Positions 7,396 through 14,664 of a DNA stretch of 14,707 nucleotides are shown one piece after another; positions within the stretch are counted from its first letter, which is position 1, and each line of letters starts with the position of its first letter. Origin of the DNA: CAZTVN01 sp964617145 (lineage in GTDB: Bacteria > Patescibacteriota > Gracilibacteria > UBA1369 > JACRIC01); assembly GCA_964617145.1 (NCBI GenBank), contig CAZTVN010000030.1, forward strand, positions 1-14,707. Direction: 5' to 3'. The position numbers were made by a program, and so were the translations under genes. The notes under the pieces were generated by a model, which searched no databases, had not been told where the DNA came from, and saw only the letters and a program-made list of their open reading frames with translations.

Positions 7396-9135
7396 TTAAA
7401 TATAAGCAAGGAGTTTTTCTTTAACTTCATTCGCAAAAAACGAACGACCATCATAACGCAAAATCATATCATCAATCAGAATACCAGTTTCCTGCCGTAT
7501 CAATCCACCAAGTTGAGCAAGAGAATTTCCCTCAATCAATATAACACGACGAGATTGTCGTAAAATTTCCTCAACTTTAGCCCCATTAAAAGGCCAAAGA
7601 ACATGAATATGCAGAAGACGAAATCGGTTTCGGATTTCTGAAGGTAAAAGATCAAAAGCATCTAAAACAGCACCCTTCGTCGAACCCCAAGCAACTACGG
7701 TGATATCGGCATTTTTCGGGCCATAAAGATTCGCTCCATCAAGTTCACTACGCATCGAATCCAATTTTCGATTTCGCTTATCAACTTGAGCGATTCGAAC
7801 AGAACTTTCTTCATTCGAATAACCATATTCATCATGCTCATCACTATTAGCACAAAAAATCCCTCCTTTCATTCCAGGAAGCGTGCGAGGAGAAATACCA
7901 TCAGAACTCATTTCATAACGTTTATAATCGGCTAGAATCTGACTCTCTTCCAAAAGCTTACCACGATCAATAGTAACTTTTAATTCATCAAACGCAGGTA
8001 CGCTGCCAGCTCCTTCGCCTAAAGTTTTATCAGAAAGAATAATCACAGGAGTTTGATAACGTTCAGTAAGATTAAAGGCGGAAGCCGTCATATAAAAACA
8101 CTCCTCAATATCACCAGGTGCCAAAATAATGCGAGGAAATTCATCCTGAGCGGCATGCATCATGAAACGCAAATCAGCTTGTCCAGTCCAAGTAGGAAGT
8201 CCTGTTGCAGGACCAGGTCTTTGACAATTCACAATAACGACAGGTGTTTCAGTGATCCCAGCAAGTCCCAAGGCCTCAGCCATAAGGGCAAATCCTCCAC
8301 CGGACGTTGCTACCATAGACCTCGCGCCAACTAAAGCAGCGCCCAAAGCCATATTTAAAACCGCAATCTCATCCTCAGCATGTTTAAAAATCACATTCTG
8401 AGAAACAGCCTTTGCCGCCATATAATGAAGGATTCCACTGGAAGGTGTCATAGGATAGCCAGCATAAAAATCACACCCTGCTGCTAAAGCGCCAAGTGCG
8501 GTAGCTTCATTTCCACCAATATACATACGATTTCCTTTTTCACGAGGTTTGAGGGAAACCTTAAAACGAAAATCAGGATAATGGTTACGAATATAATCGT
8601 AACCAAGCGAAAGAGCTTTTACATTCAAATCAATGACCCCGGGTTTATGAGCAAAAGTTTCACGAACAATATCGGAAAGATAACTACTCGGAAGGGAGAT
8701 CAAAGCCATGCTGGCTCCAAGTGAAACGGTATTTCTCATGATATCAGCCCCAACTTGCTTAGAAAAAGCTCGAAGCGGAACGTGAATAAGATGGACATGG
8801 CGTTCTTTAAAAGGTGTTTCATCAATTTTGACCTCATCGGCGTCATAAATAATAGCCGAGTCTAAAGTCATTTCATTAAAATGTTGAGCAAGAGTGCGTT
8901 CATTAAGAGCCACAAGAAGATCAACCTGGCAGTCAACACTTCTTGTAGGGCGATCTGAAATAGTGATCTGATAGGTATTATGTCCACCTCGAATCAGTGA
9001 AGGATATTCGGTATAATCAAAAACCTCAAAACCAGCCCGATAACAAGATTTTGCAAAAGACATTCCCGCTGATTTGATACCAAAACCAGCTTCACCACCA
9101 ATTTTCCACGTAAATCGCTCAAAGGGTTGAGACAT
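7396..9135 (-). CDS. korA: 2-oxoacid:ferredoxin oxidoreductase, fused gamma-alpha subunit
   Basis: This is a 579-residue protein. Residues about 8-190 form the gamma domain (KIGGEAGFGIKSAGMSFAK, then EYPSLIRGGHNTYQ). From about 205 the alpha domain begins with GNEATALGALAAGCDFYAGYPMTPSS, then HAEDEIAVLNMALGAALVGAR, TSGGGFALMAEALGLAG and PATGLPTWTGQADLRF. The YPMTPSS motif (227-233) is the one that contacts the 2-oxoacid in the family. The gamma-alpha fusion with a short beta subunit is the two-subunit layout known from archaeal and many bacterial enzymes; no delta (ferredoxin-like) subunit is present nearby, so electrons would leave directly to a soluble ferredoxin. The start ATG at 9135 has no clear Shine-Dalgarno sequence and I could not identify a convincing promoter. 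The substrate cannot be fixed from the sequence. Confidence 0.94.
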   Translation of the reverse strand: MSQPFERFTWKIGGEAGFGIKSAGMSFAKSCYRAGFEVFDYTEYPSLIRGGHNTYQITISDRPTRSVDCQVDLLVALNERTLAQHFNEMTLDSAIIYDADEVKIDETPFKERHVHLIHVPLRAFSKQVGADIMRNTVSLGASMALISLPSSYLSDIVRETFAHKPGVIDLNVKALSLGYDYIRNHYPDFRFKVSLKPREKGNRMYIGGNEATALGALAAGCDFYAGYPMTPSSGILHYMAAKAVSQNVIFKHAEDEIAVLNMALGAALVGARSMVATSGGGFALMAEALGLAGITETPVVIVNCQRPGPATGLPTWTGQADLRFMMHAAQDEFPRIILAPGDIEECFYMTASAFNLTERYQTPVIILSDKTLGEGAGSVPAFDELKVTIDRGKLLEESQILADYKRYEMSSDGISPRTLPGMKGGIFCANSDEHDEYGYSNEESSVRIAQVDKRNRKLDSMRSELDGANLYGPKNADITVVAWGSTKGAVLDAFDLLPSEIRNRFRLLHIHVLWPFNGAKVEEILRQSRRVILIEGNSLAQLGGLIRQETGILIDDMILRYDGRSFFANEVKEKLLAYI

Positions 9136-9212
9136 TTCTAAATTTTTATGTCAAACGTATGCTATAGAAATTTTCTCCTTATGGCAACGATTTTTTTGAA
9201 ATCTTCAATAAA

Positions 9213-9241
9213 TTATGGAAGCGAGCATTTTTTGCTATAAT
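9213..9241 (+). promoter_or_regulatory. Promoter of the IMPase-radA unit
   Basis: TTATGG (9213-9218), a 17-nt spacer and TATAAT (9236-9241), with TGC directly before it, give a weak -35 but an ideal extended -10. Transcription would start near 9248, 29 bases before the ATG at 9277. The site lies in the divergent gap facing korA. Confidence 0.6.
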
Positions 9242-9276
9242 CAAATCACTTATAGAGCTCTAATTCTTCTGAAAAA

Positions 9277-10086
9277 ATGATCGATAAAGCTGAAAAATTA
9301 GTCACTGACCTTATTTTACATTGCGGGAAAATACTTATCGATGAATGGGATGAGGTCGAAATTAAAAACATAAAAGGCACGCTCAATTTTGCAACGAATC
9401 TCGATCTCAAAATCGAAAATTTTATAATAGAAACCTTACAAAAACATTTCCCTCATTCAAACATTCTCGCGGAAGAATCAGGTTGGTTAAATAAAAATTC
9501 TGATATTACTTGGATTATTGATCCCGTGGATGGAACCACCAATTATCAAAAACGTCTTCCTCTCTTCAATACAACGATCGCTTTAAAAAAAGACTCGGAA
9601 ATCGTTCTCGGATTTACTTACAGCCCTGTTTCTCACGAACTTTTCTCCGCGCGAAAAAATAAAGGCGCCTATCACATAAAAACAAATGCACATCATGAAA
9701 AAATCTCCAAAAAATCGATGAAAGTTTCCGAAGAAAAAAATCTTAAAAATAGCCGTCTCTATACCGAACTTCCACGATTACATAAACCCGAAGATAAAGA
9801 AAAAGGGGAATTAATGCTCGCTCTATCAGAAAATGTTTTTTATATGCGATCCTATGGCTCAGCGGCATTAGGACTTGCGTACACAGCTTTCGGAGCTTTT
9901 GAAGGATATTGCGATTTAAGTCGGACTGGAAAAATTTGGGATATAGCAGCGGGATCATTACTTATTCAAGAAGCAGGAGGGATAGTAACGGACATTTCGG
10001 GTGGAAAATTTATTGTGGATAAAAGTAAAATAGTGGCAACAAATGGGCATATTCATAAAGAACTCATTCATATTATCAATCCTTAA
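9277..10086 (+). CDS. Inositol-monophosphatase-family phosphatase
   Basis: This 269-residue protein has the Mg-dependent phosphatase motifs in order: LAEESG with Glu66/Glu67, WIIDPVDGTTNY with Asp82 and Asp85, and GKIWDIAAGSLLIQEAGG with Trp221-Asp222. These are the metal ligands of the inositol monophosphatase/CysQ/fructose-bisphosphatase superfamily, and the length is normal. Likely substrates are a sugar or inositol phosphate, or 3'-phosphoadenosine 5'-phosphate (CysQ type); the motifs do not separate these. It acts in the cytoplasm. radA begins 7 bases after its stop, so the two are co-transcribed, although no functional link is known to me. The start ATG has no Shine-Dalgarno sequence but sits about 29 bases from the predicted transcription start. 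Confidence 0.9.
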   Translation: MIDKAEKLVTDLILHCGKILIDEWDEVEIKNIKGTLNFATNLDLKIENFIIETLQKHFPHSNILAEESGWLNKNSDITWIIDPVDGTTNYQKRLPLFNTTIALKKDSEIVLGFTYSPVSHELFSARKNKGAYHIKTNAHHEKISKKSMKVSEEKNLKNSRLYTELPRLHKPEDKEKGELMLALSENVFYMRSYGSAALGLAYTAFGAFEGYCDLSRTGKIWDIAAGSLLIQEAGGIVTDISGGKFIVDKSKIVATNGHIHKELIHIINP

Positions 10087-10093
10087 GGACATT

Positions 10094-11482
10094 ATGACAA
10101 AACTAAAAACCATCTACATCTGCCAGAACTGTCAATTTCAAAACACAAAATGGATTGGTCGTTGCCCAAATTGTTCACAGTGGAATAGTTTTATTGAAGA
10201 CATCATTGACGTAGGAAAAGAAAGGAAAGAAAAAGAACGGGGAAATCAGACTTTAAGCCCCATCCCAATCACTCAAGTCATGCAAATAGAAGAACGTCTA
10301 AAAACAGAAATCGAAGAACTCGACCGTGTGCTTGGAGGAGGATTAGTCGAAGGAGGATTGACGGTATTAAGCGGAGAACCAGGCATGGGAAAATCAACTT
10401 TAAGTCTTCAAATGTGTGAAGCAGTCGCATCAAAAAAACAAAAAATTCTCTACATTTCAGGGGAAGAATCTCGCGAACAGGTTGCGTTAAGGGCTACAAG
10501 ATTAAAAATAGCTAGAGAAAATATCGACATCGTCAATGAAACAAATCTGGAAGCGATCCTAAATTTTCTAAATAAAAATAAAGTTGATATGGTTGTCATT
10601 GATTCTATTCAAGTCATGGCATCAAACGAACTCGATTCACCATCTGGCTCAATCAATCAGGTCAGACTTTGTACGGAAAAATTCATGCAATGGGCAAAAA
10701 GCCATCGTATACCACTCATTCTTATTGGGCATGTTACGAAAGAAGGAAATCTCGCGGGACCAAAAGTGTTCGAACATCTGGTTGACACAATTTTGTATCT
10801 TGAAGGTGATCGATATGAACAATTCCGGCTCCTTCGGTCAACAAAAAATCGTTTTGGCTCAACAAATGAAATTGGAATATTTGAAATGACCGAAACCGGC
10901 TTAAAAGAAATAAAAAATGCATCAGAAATTTTTTTAAGTGGAAGAAAAAATGCCGCAACGGGATCGATAGTAACTTGCACCCTCGAGGGAACACGTCCAT
11001 TTCTTTTAGAAATTCAAGCTTTAACCGTGACAACAACTTTTGGCTACCCGAAGCGCATGGCGAGTGGATTTGATCTCAACAGATTGCAACTTCTCATTGC
11101 CGTTCTTGAAAAACATGCCAACCTCAATCTCAATAATCAAGATGTTTTTATCAATATCGTTGGAGGCTTTAAAGTACGTGAAACAGCCTGCGATTTAGCC
11201 GTCTGTCTCGCCATTATATCATCAATTAAAAAAACTACGTTTCCAAATACATTATGCGCATGTGGCGAAATAGGACTTTGCGGAGAATTACGCCAAATAT
11301 CTCAACTTGAAAAACGATTAAAAGAAGCCGAAAAACTTGGATTCAACGTATTTATAGGACCAGAGACAAAAATCACAAAATCGAAATCCGTCGATGGCAC
11401 ATCTTCAAATAATCTTCATTGTATCTCTTCAAGTGACCTTAAAGGTCTTATGGGAAAAATGCAAAAATGTTCGATATTATAA
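10094..11482 (+). CDS. radA: DNA repair protein RadA
   Basis: From the ATG at 10094, preceded by AAGGA six bases upstream, this is a 462-residue protein of the usual RadA length. It has the N-terminal C4 zinc finger (Cys10, Cys13, Cys24, Cys27), a RecA-like ATPase with Walker A GEPGMGKST (94-102) and Walker B ending in Asp170, and the RadA-specific KNRFG motif at 251-255. A C-terminal Lon-protease-like domain follows (GGFKVRETACDLAVCLAI, then the GEIGLCGELR motif). RadA promotes branch migration and processing of recombination intermediates. The frame extends 17 codons upstream to 10043, but that part overlaps the phosphatase gene, lacks a ribosome site and is not RadA-like. It is one of the few genes here with a clear Shine-Dalgarno sequence, fitting its position as second gene in the unit. 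Confidence 0.96.
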   Translation: MTKLKTIYICQNCQFQNTKWIGRCPNCSQWNSFIEDIIDVGKERKEKERGNQTLSPIPITQVMQIEERLKTEIEELDRVLGGGLVEGGLTVLSGEPGMGKSTLSLQMCEAVASKKQKILYISGEESREQVALRATRLKIARENIDIVNETNLEAILNFLNKNKVDMVVIDSIQVMASNELDSPSGSINQVRLCTEKFMQWAKSHRIPLILIGHVTKEGNLAGPKVFEHLVDTILYLEGDRYEQFRLLRSTKNRFGSTNEIGIFEMTETGLKEIKNASEIFLSGRKNAATGSIVTCTLEGTRPFLLEIQALTVTTTFGYPKRMASGFDLNRLQLLIAVLEKHANLNLNNQDVFINIVGGFKVRETACDLAVCLAIISSIKKTTFPNTLCACGEIGLCGELRQISQLEKRLKEAEKLGFNVFIGPETKITKSKSVDGTSSNNLHCISSSDLKGLMGKMQKCSIL

Positions 11483-11527
11483 AAAAACTAACCCTCCCTT
11501 ACTTAACTTCTTAATTCTTTAAAAACC

Positions 11528-12025
11528 ATGAAAAATAAAAATCTCTTAAAAATTTTCGGACTAACAATCATAAGCCTTATTATTTTCAATGGATGTAATA
11601 AACCAGAAAAAAATACATCAATCAAAAATGAAGAAATAAGCACTGAAGAAAATGTTCAGACCAACATGATAACCAATCTACCTTTTGAAGAAAAAGTAAC
11701 TCGGCCAATGCCGGATACAGCAAAATATCGATCTGACCTTCCTTTAAGTCAAAAACTTACGCTTGCAGAAGATCTAACACATGAAATGGCTCAAAATGGG
11801 ACAAATAATATATTAAAACTTTTCCCCGATCTCATCCTTACTCAGGACAATATCTCTGAAAGCGACCCGAAAAATCTTCTAAAAAAAGGCGAAGAAGCTT
11901 TATATTATAGTGAAGAAGCCGATATAACTGTTGCCGTCTCGAAAACACTCCGATCTATATCTTCAAGGGACAAAATCCAGATCAAGATGAATTTGATAAA
12001 GCTTCTTTGGAAGTACGAAAATTGA
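11528..12025 (+). CDS. Lipoprotein; probable N-terminal half of a frameshifted thioredoxin-like lipoprotein
   Basis: The 165-residue frame begins with a basic N-terminus, a hydrophobic helix (residues 6-20) and NGC at 21-23, an imperfect lipobox with Cys23 as the lipid-bearing residue. A polar, Asn/Glu-rich linker and a helical part (LSQKLTLAEDLTHEM, about 73-87) follow. Up to about residue 138 (ADITVAVS) it reads naturally, but the last 27 residues are poor (KTLRSISSRDKIQ..). In the other frame the same DNA from 11941 encodes ENTPIYIFKGQNPDQDEF and runs straight into the thioredoxin-like frame downstream. I therefore think the true protein continues there, making one lipoprotein of about 283 residues. 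A real stop overlapping the next ATG by one base (TGATG, 12023-12027) is the alternative. No recognised domain is present in the N-terminal half. Confidence 0.6.
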   Translation: MKNKNLLKIFGLTIISLIIFNGCNKPEKNTSIKNEEISTEENVQTNMITNLPFEEKVTRPMPDTAKYRSDLPLSQKLTLAEDLTHEMAQNGTNNILKLFPDLILTQDNISESDPKNLLKKGEEALYYSEEADITVAVSKTLRSISSRDKIQIKMNLIKLLWKYEN

Positions 12026-12378
12026 TGCAAGAAATTGAAGATAAGGCGAATCTTGAAGCACCAAAATACATCAATTATTCAACAATGCTCTACGACAAAA
12101 TTATTGAAGAAAAAGCATTCGCGATCTTCTTCTCATCGGATTCATGTGCAACATGTCAAAACATGGAAAAAAATATAAAAGCTGATCTCTCAAATTTTCC
12201 AAAAAACACTTTCATCGTAAAAGCAGATTTTGATACGGAAACAGAACTTAAGAAAAAATATGAAGTAGAAAGTCCATCGATAATTGTCATAATAAACAAC
12301 AAGGGAGAAGTGGTATCTCGTCTCACCACACCCTCGATAGAAGCCTTAAAAACAGTACTCAAACAGGTTCTTTCGTAA
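12025..12378 (+). CDS. Thioredoxin-like domain protein (probably the C-terminal half of the preceding gene)
   Basis: The domain has a thioredoxin fold with the redox motif CATC in FFSSDSCATCQNMEK, a central strand IVKADFD, and a likely cis-proline in VESPSIIVI before the last strands (GEVVSRLTT). Counting from the ATG at 12025 there are 117 residues. The frame is open further upstream to about 11914 and is well coded back to 11941. As it stands it lacks an export signal; joined to the upstream lipoprotein frame it would be a surface-anchored thiol-disulfide protein, which is the usual site for such domains. The ATG has no Shine-Dalgarno sequence. The frameshift may be a sequencing error, a true mutation or recoding. 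The fold assignment is firm and the gene boundary uncertain. Confidence 0.7.
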   Translation: MQEIEDKANLEAPKYINYSTMLYDKIIEEKAFAIFFSSDSCATCQNMEKNIKADLSNFPKNTFIVKADFDTETELKKKYEVESPSIIVIINNKGEVVSRLTTPSIEALKTVLKQVLS

Positions 12379-12385
12379 GGACCCT

Positions 12386-12423
12386 CTGAAAAACATACCA
12401 TCTACTTCAAACATTTCGGCTGC
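12386..12423 (+). repeat. Direct repeat, copy 1
   Basis: A block of 21 identical bases (12386-12406, beginning CTGAAAAAC and ending CCATCTACT) and a second block CATTTCGGCTGC (12412-12423) are shared with copy 2 at the end of the window. Here the two blocks are 5 bases apart. The copy lies in the gap between the convergent thioredoxin-like gene and tatD. Confidence 0.75.
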
Positions 12424-12447
12424 AAAATCTTCAAAGCCTCAAGGAAG

Positions 12448-13212
12448 TCAAGAAAGCGCAAAAAATCGACAACTATTTTCAAAGGCAAAAGCCGCAACCT
12501 CTTCTAAAGGCATATTTTTTTCTTGAGCAATTTGAGCCGCAATCTCTGGCAAAAATGCCGGTTCATTGCGTTTGCCGCGATATTTCTGAGGAGCTAAAAA
12601 GGGACAATCGGTTTCAATCATAAAACGATCCAAGGGTACTTCACGAACAACGGTACGAAGATTCAACGCGTTCGGATAAGTAATAATGCCAGTAAAAGAA
12701 AGAAAATAACCACTCTCCCATGCTTTTTGAGCAAAATCTAATGAGCCGCTGTAACAATGAAAAAGGGCTTTCGAAATACCCTCTTCTTGTAAAATCTCAT
12801 ACACATCCAAGTAAGCATCACGACAATGAATGATAACTGGCTTTTTAAATTCGCGGGCAAGAGCCAATTGTTTTCGAAAAAAAACAGTTTGTAATTTTTT
12901 CGATTCATAAGCTCGATAATAATCAAGACCAACTTCTCCTATAGCTACAATCTTTTGAGAATCTTGAAGGATCGAGCGAAGCACTTCAATATCACCATCA
13001 TTCGCATGCACACTTTCCGTTGGATGGATACCGATCGAAGCATACATAAAATCATATCGCTTAGCCCAATCTGCATAAAGACGAGAACTTTCAAGATCGA
13101 CACCTACATTAATAATTTTTTTAATATTTGCTTCAAAAAGACGCTGAATGACAAAATTGAAATCATTCTGAAACTGAGAAAAACCGAGATGGGCATGAAC
13201 GTCGATATACAT
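12448..13212 (-). CDS. tatD: TatD-family metal-dependent hydrolase (DNase)
   Basis: Starting at the ATG at 13212 this is a 254-residue TIM-barrel protein of normal TatD size. The metal ligands and neighbours are all present: DVHAH (His6, His8), IGEVGLDYY (Glu93), VIIHCRDA (His129), LFHCYSG (His152) and MIETDCPFLAP (Asp202). TatD enzymes are Mg-dependent deoxyribonucleases, often with 3'-5' exonuclease activity, linked to DNA repair and turnover. The frame continues 28 codons further upstream to 13296, but that stretch is not conserved in the family and would cross the promoter and leader start of the aroF transcript on the other strand, so the 13212 start is preferred. No Shine-Dalgarno sequence is seen. 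Confidence 0.93.
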   Translation of the reverse strand: MYIDVHAHLGFSQFQNDFNFVIQRLFEANIKKIINVGVDLESSRLYADWAKRYDFMYASIGIHPTESVHANDGDIEVLRSILQDSQKIVAIGEVGLDYYRAYESKKLQTVFFRKQLALAREFKKPVIIHCRDAYLDVYEILQEEGISKALFHCYSGSLDFAQKAWESGYFLSFTGIITYPNALNLRTVVREVPLDRFMIETDCPFLAPQKYRGKRNEPAFLPEIAAQIAQEKNMPLEEVAAFAFENSCRFFALS

Positions 13213-13216
13213 ACAC

Positions 13217-13245
13217 TTGTAGTCTACTTGAAGTTTTGCTATACT
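13217..13245 (+). promoter_or_regulatory. Promoter of the aroF leader
   Basis: TTGTAG (13217-13222), a 17-nt spacer and TATACT (13240-13245), with TGC at 13237-13239 making an extended -10. Transcription would start near 13252, 29 bases before the leader ATG at 13281 and about 376 before aroF. It begins just beyond the tatD start on the other strand. Confidence 0.6.
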
Positions 13246-13280
13246 GACAACAGATAAGAAAAAAATATACTGAAATCGAA

Positions 13281-13397
13281 ATGATAAACGAATCAATAAA
13301 AAAAGAATTTCTCAAAACAAACTCTCTTTTTCATAAAGGTTGGTGGGGATCATTTTATTTTTATACCTTTAAAAAATCCGTGAGGAAGTTGTCATAA
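13281..13397 (+). CDS. Aromatic-amino-acid leader peptide (38 aa) of the DAHP synthase attenuator
   Basis: The ATG at 13281 opens a 38-codon frame that ends at TAA 13395-13397. Codons 20-30 read GWWGSFYFYTF: two adjacent Trp codons (13341-13346), then Phe-Tyr-Phe-Tyr (13353-13364) and Phe (13368-13370). Seven of ten consecutive codons are aromatic, which is far from chance, directly upstream of the first enzyme of aromatic biosynthesis. The stop codon lies just after the region that can form the antiterminator (13380-13392), so a ribosome finishing the peptide would cover it, and one stalled for charged tRNA-Trp, -Tyr or -Phe would leave it free. That is the layout of the trp, phe and his leaders of other bacteria. 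No strong Shine-Dalgarno sequence is seen, as for most genes here. The peptide itself probably has no function beyond being translated. Confidence 0.82.
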   Translation: MINESIKKEFLKTNSLFHKGWWGSFYFYTFKKSVRKLS

Positions 13398-13443
13398 CGA
13401 CAAATACTAACTACTATAAAAGTTTACTATCACAACTCCTCAC
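13380..13443 (+). promoter_or_regulatory. Antiterminator pairing (regions 2:3) of the aroF attenuator
   Basis: GTGAGGAAGTTGT (13380-13392), the last codons of the leader peptide, pairs with ACAACTCCTCAC (13432-13443) over 12 bp with only A13387 bulged. The 3' strand of this pairing is also the 5' arm of the terminator at 13434-13441, so the two structures exclude one another. A smaller hairpin TTGTC-ATAAC-GACAA (13389-13403) can compete with region 2. Confidence 0.75.
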
Positions 13444-13462
13444 AAAAATTACGAGGAGTTTT
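13434..13462 (+). terminator. Attenuator terminator (regions 3:4) before aroF
   Basis: AACTCCTC (13434-13441) pairs perfectly with GAGGAGTT (13453-13460) across an 11-nt A-rich loop. TTTTC and a T/A-rich stretch follow (13459-13471). The T-tract is interrupted, so it may be a moderate terminator. It lies 166 bases before the aroF start and would cut off transcription when the leader is fully translated. Confidence 0.7.
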
Positions 13463-13495
13463 CTATATATTTACTATTTTTTAACAAAAAATCCA

Positions 13496-13504
13496 TGTTA
13501 CAAT
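13496..13504 (+). promoter_or_regulatory. Possible second aroF promoter (extended -10)
   Basis: TGTTACAAT matches the extended -10 pattern seen elsewhere in the window. The only -35 at a fitting distance is a run of T (13477-13482, 16-nt spacer). If real it would give aroF a basal, attenuator-free transcript starting near 13511. Confidence 0.25.
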
Positions 13505-13527
13505 CACAGTCGAAAATAGAGAAAAAA

Positions 13528-13605
13528 ATGACATTTACAGCAAAAATTATCGCTGTAAACAAAAATGTAAAAAACGACTCTCTTTATTGCCTTTGGCAAA
13601 AGTAA
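13528..13605 (+). CDS. Possible 25-aa small reading frame before aroF
   Basis: An ATG at 13528 opens 25 codons ending at TAA 13603-13605, 22 bases before the aroF ATG. The end reads SLYCLWQK, with one Tyr and one Trp. Its first codons form an 8-bp hairpin, TTTACAGC (13534-13541) with GCTGTAAA (13552-13559), loop of 10. It may be a second leader, a coupling frame or chance; aromatic enrichment is weak. Besides this and the possible promoter nothing is recognisable between the terminator and aroF. Confidence 0.2.
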   Translation: MTFTAKIIAVNKNVKNDSLYCLWQK

Positions 13606-13627
13606 AAAAAATCTAATCCCCTCAGAT

Positions 13628-14647
13628 ATGATTATCGTAATGCGTCGAAATGCCAAAAAGGCTTTCATCGATCACACTCTCGAAGAAATAAAAAAACAAG
13701 GACTTGAGCCAGTTCCTTTAAGGGGAACTGAGCGAACCGTGATTGCAGTAATTGGAGATGAACGTACTCTCGACATAAGTCACTTACGTTCATTGCCGGG
13801 AGTACAGGATGTCATGCGGGTTCTCCAACCATATAAGCTTGTCAGTCGTGATACAAAATATGAAAATACGGTAATCGAAGTAAATGGAGTGAAAATTGGA
13901 GGAAAAGATATTGTGGTAATGGCAGGCCCTTGCGCCGTCGAATATGAAGCACAAGTAGATACCATGGCAAAAGCTTTTTCAGAGTTTGGAGGAAAAATTC
14001 TTCGTGGAGGAGCTTTCAAGCCAAGAACAAGCCCTCATTCTTTTGAAGGACTTGGGAAAGAAGGACTTATTTTGCTCCGAAAAGTCGCTGACCGCTATGG
14101 TTTAAAAGTCATTACCGAAGTTATGGATACACGAGACATCGATCTTGTATGTCAGTACGCCGATATTATCCAAATCGGTGCTCGTAACATGCAAAATTTC
14201 ACGCTCTTAAATGAGGTAGGAAAAATAAAAAAACCAGTAATGCTCAAACGAGGATTATGTTGTACGATCACAGAGCTTCTCCTTGCTGCCGAACGGATCA
14301 TGCTCAATGGCAATCATGACATTATGCTCTGTGAAAGTGGTATTCGAACATTCGAAACTGAAACAAGGAATACATTTGGATTAAATTCTATTCCGCTTAT
14401 AAAAGAATTAAGTCATTTACCCGTTATAGCGGATCCAAGTCATGCAACAGGGAAAAGAAGTCTCGTTCTTCCAATGTCATTGGCAGCCATAGCAGCAGGT
14501 GCGGATGGGCTTCTTATAGAAGCCCATCCGCATCCGGATGAAGCCAAATGTGACGGAGACCAATCAATCACTCCAGAAATGTTAAAAGAACTTCTAAACA
14601 AAGTGAAAGCCATAGCAAAAGTCGTCGATCGCACTATGCCAAAATAA
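13628..14647 (+). CDS. aroF: DAHP synthase, type I-beta with N-terminal regulatory domain
   Basis: This 339-residue enzyme (3-deoxy-D-arabino-heptulosonate 7-phosphate synthase) condenses phosphoenolpyruvate and erythrose 4-phosphate, the first step towards chorismate and Phe, Tyr and Trp. Residues 1-70 (MIIVMRRNA..., ending in RVLQPYKLVSRD) match the ferredoxin-like domain that gives Tyr/Phe feedback control in the Thermotoga maritima enzyme. The catalytic barrel follows with AGPCAVE, KPRTSP (131-136), IQIGARNMQNF, LLKRG-like MLKRGL and DPSHATG. The metal ligands fall at Cys102, His272, Glu298 and Asp309, the same numbers as I recall for the Thermotoga protein. A start at 13640 (second Met) would cut the first strand, so 13628 is preferred, although no Shine-Dalgarno sequence is present. 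Expression is predicted to be set by the leader-peptide attenuator upstream. No other shikimate gene is in the window. Confidence 0.96.
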   Translation: MIIVMRRNAKKAFIDHTLEEIKKQGLEPVPLRGTERTVIAVIGDERTLDISHLRSLPGVQDVMRVLQPYKLVSRDTKYENTVIEVNGVKIGGKDIVVMAGPCAVEYEAQVDTMAKAFSEFGGKILRGGAFKPRTSPHSFEGLGKEGLILLRKVADRYGLKVITEVMDTRDIDLVCQYADIIQIGARNMQNFTLLNEVGKIKKPVMLKRGLCCTITELLLAAERIMLNGNHDIMLCESGIRTFETETRNTFGLNSIPLIKELSHLPVIADPSHATGKRSLVLPMSLAAIAAGADGLLIEAHPHPDEAKCDGDQSITPEMLKELLNKVKAIAKVVDRTMPK

Positions 14648-14664
14648 AAAACTTTAAGGAGGTG

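Noticed and set aside
10043..10093. Upstream extension of radA by 17 codons
   Set aside because: Overlaps the preceding gene, has no ribosome site and no similarity to RadA; the AAGGA-preceded ATG at 10094 fits.
10108..10125. ACCATCTAC near the radA start as a third repeat copy
   Set aside because: Only nine bases match, within coding sequence, and the second block is absent.
12386..12624. Open plus-strand frames through repeat copy 1 into DNA antisense to tatD
   Set aside because: They need a frame change within the repeat, have no start signal, and most of the length is the mirror of a conserved TatD C-terminus.
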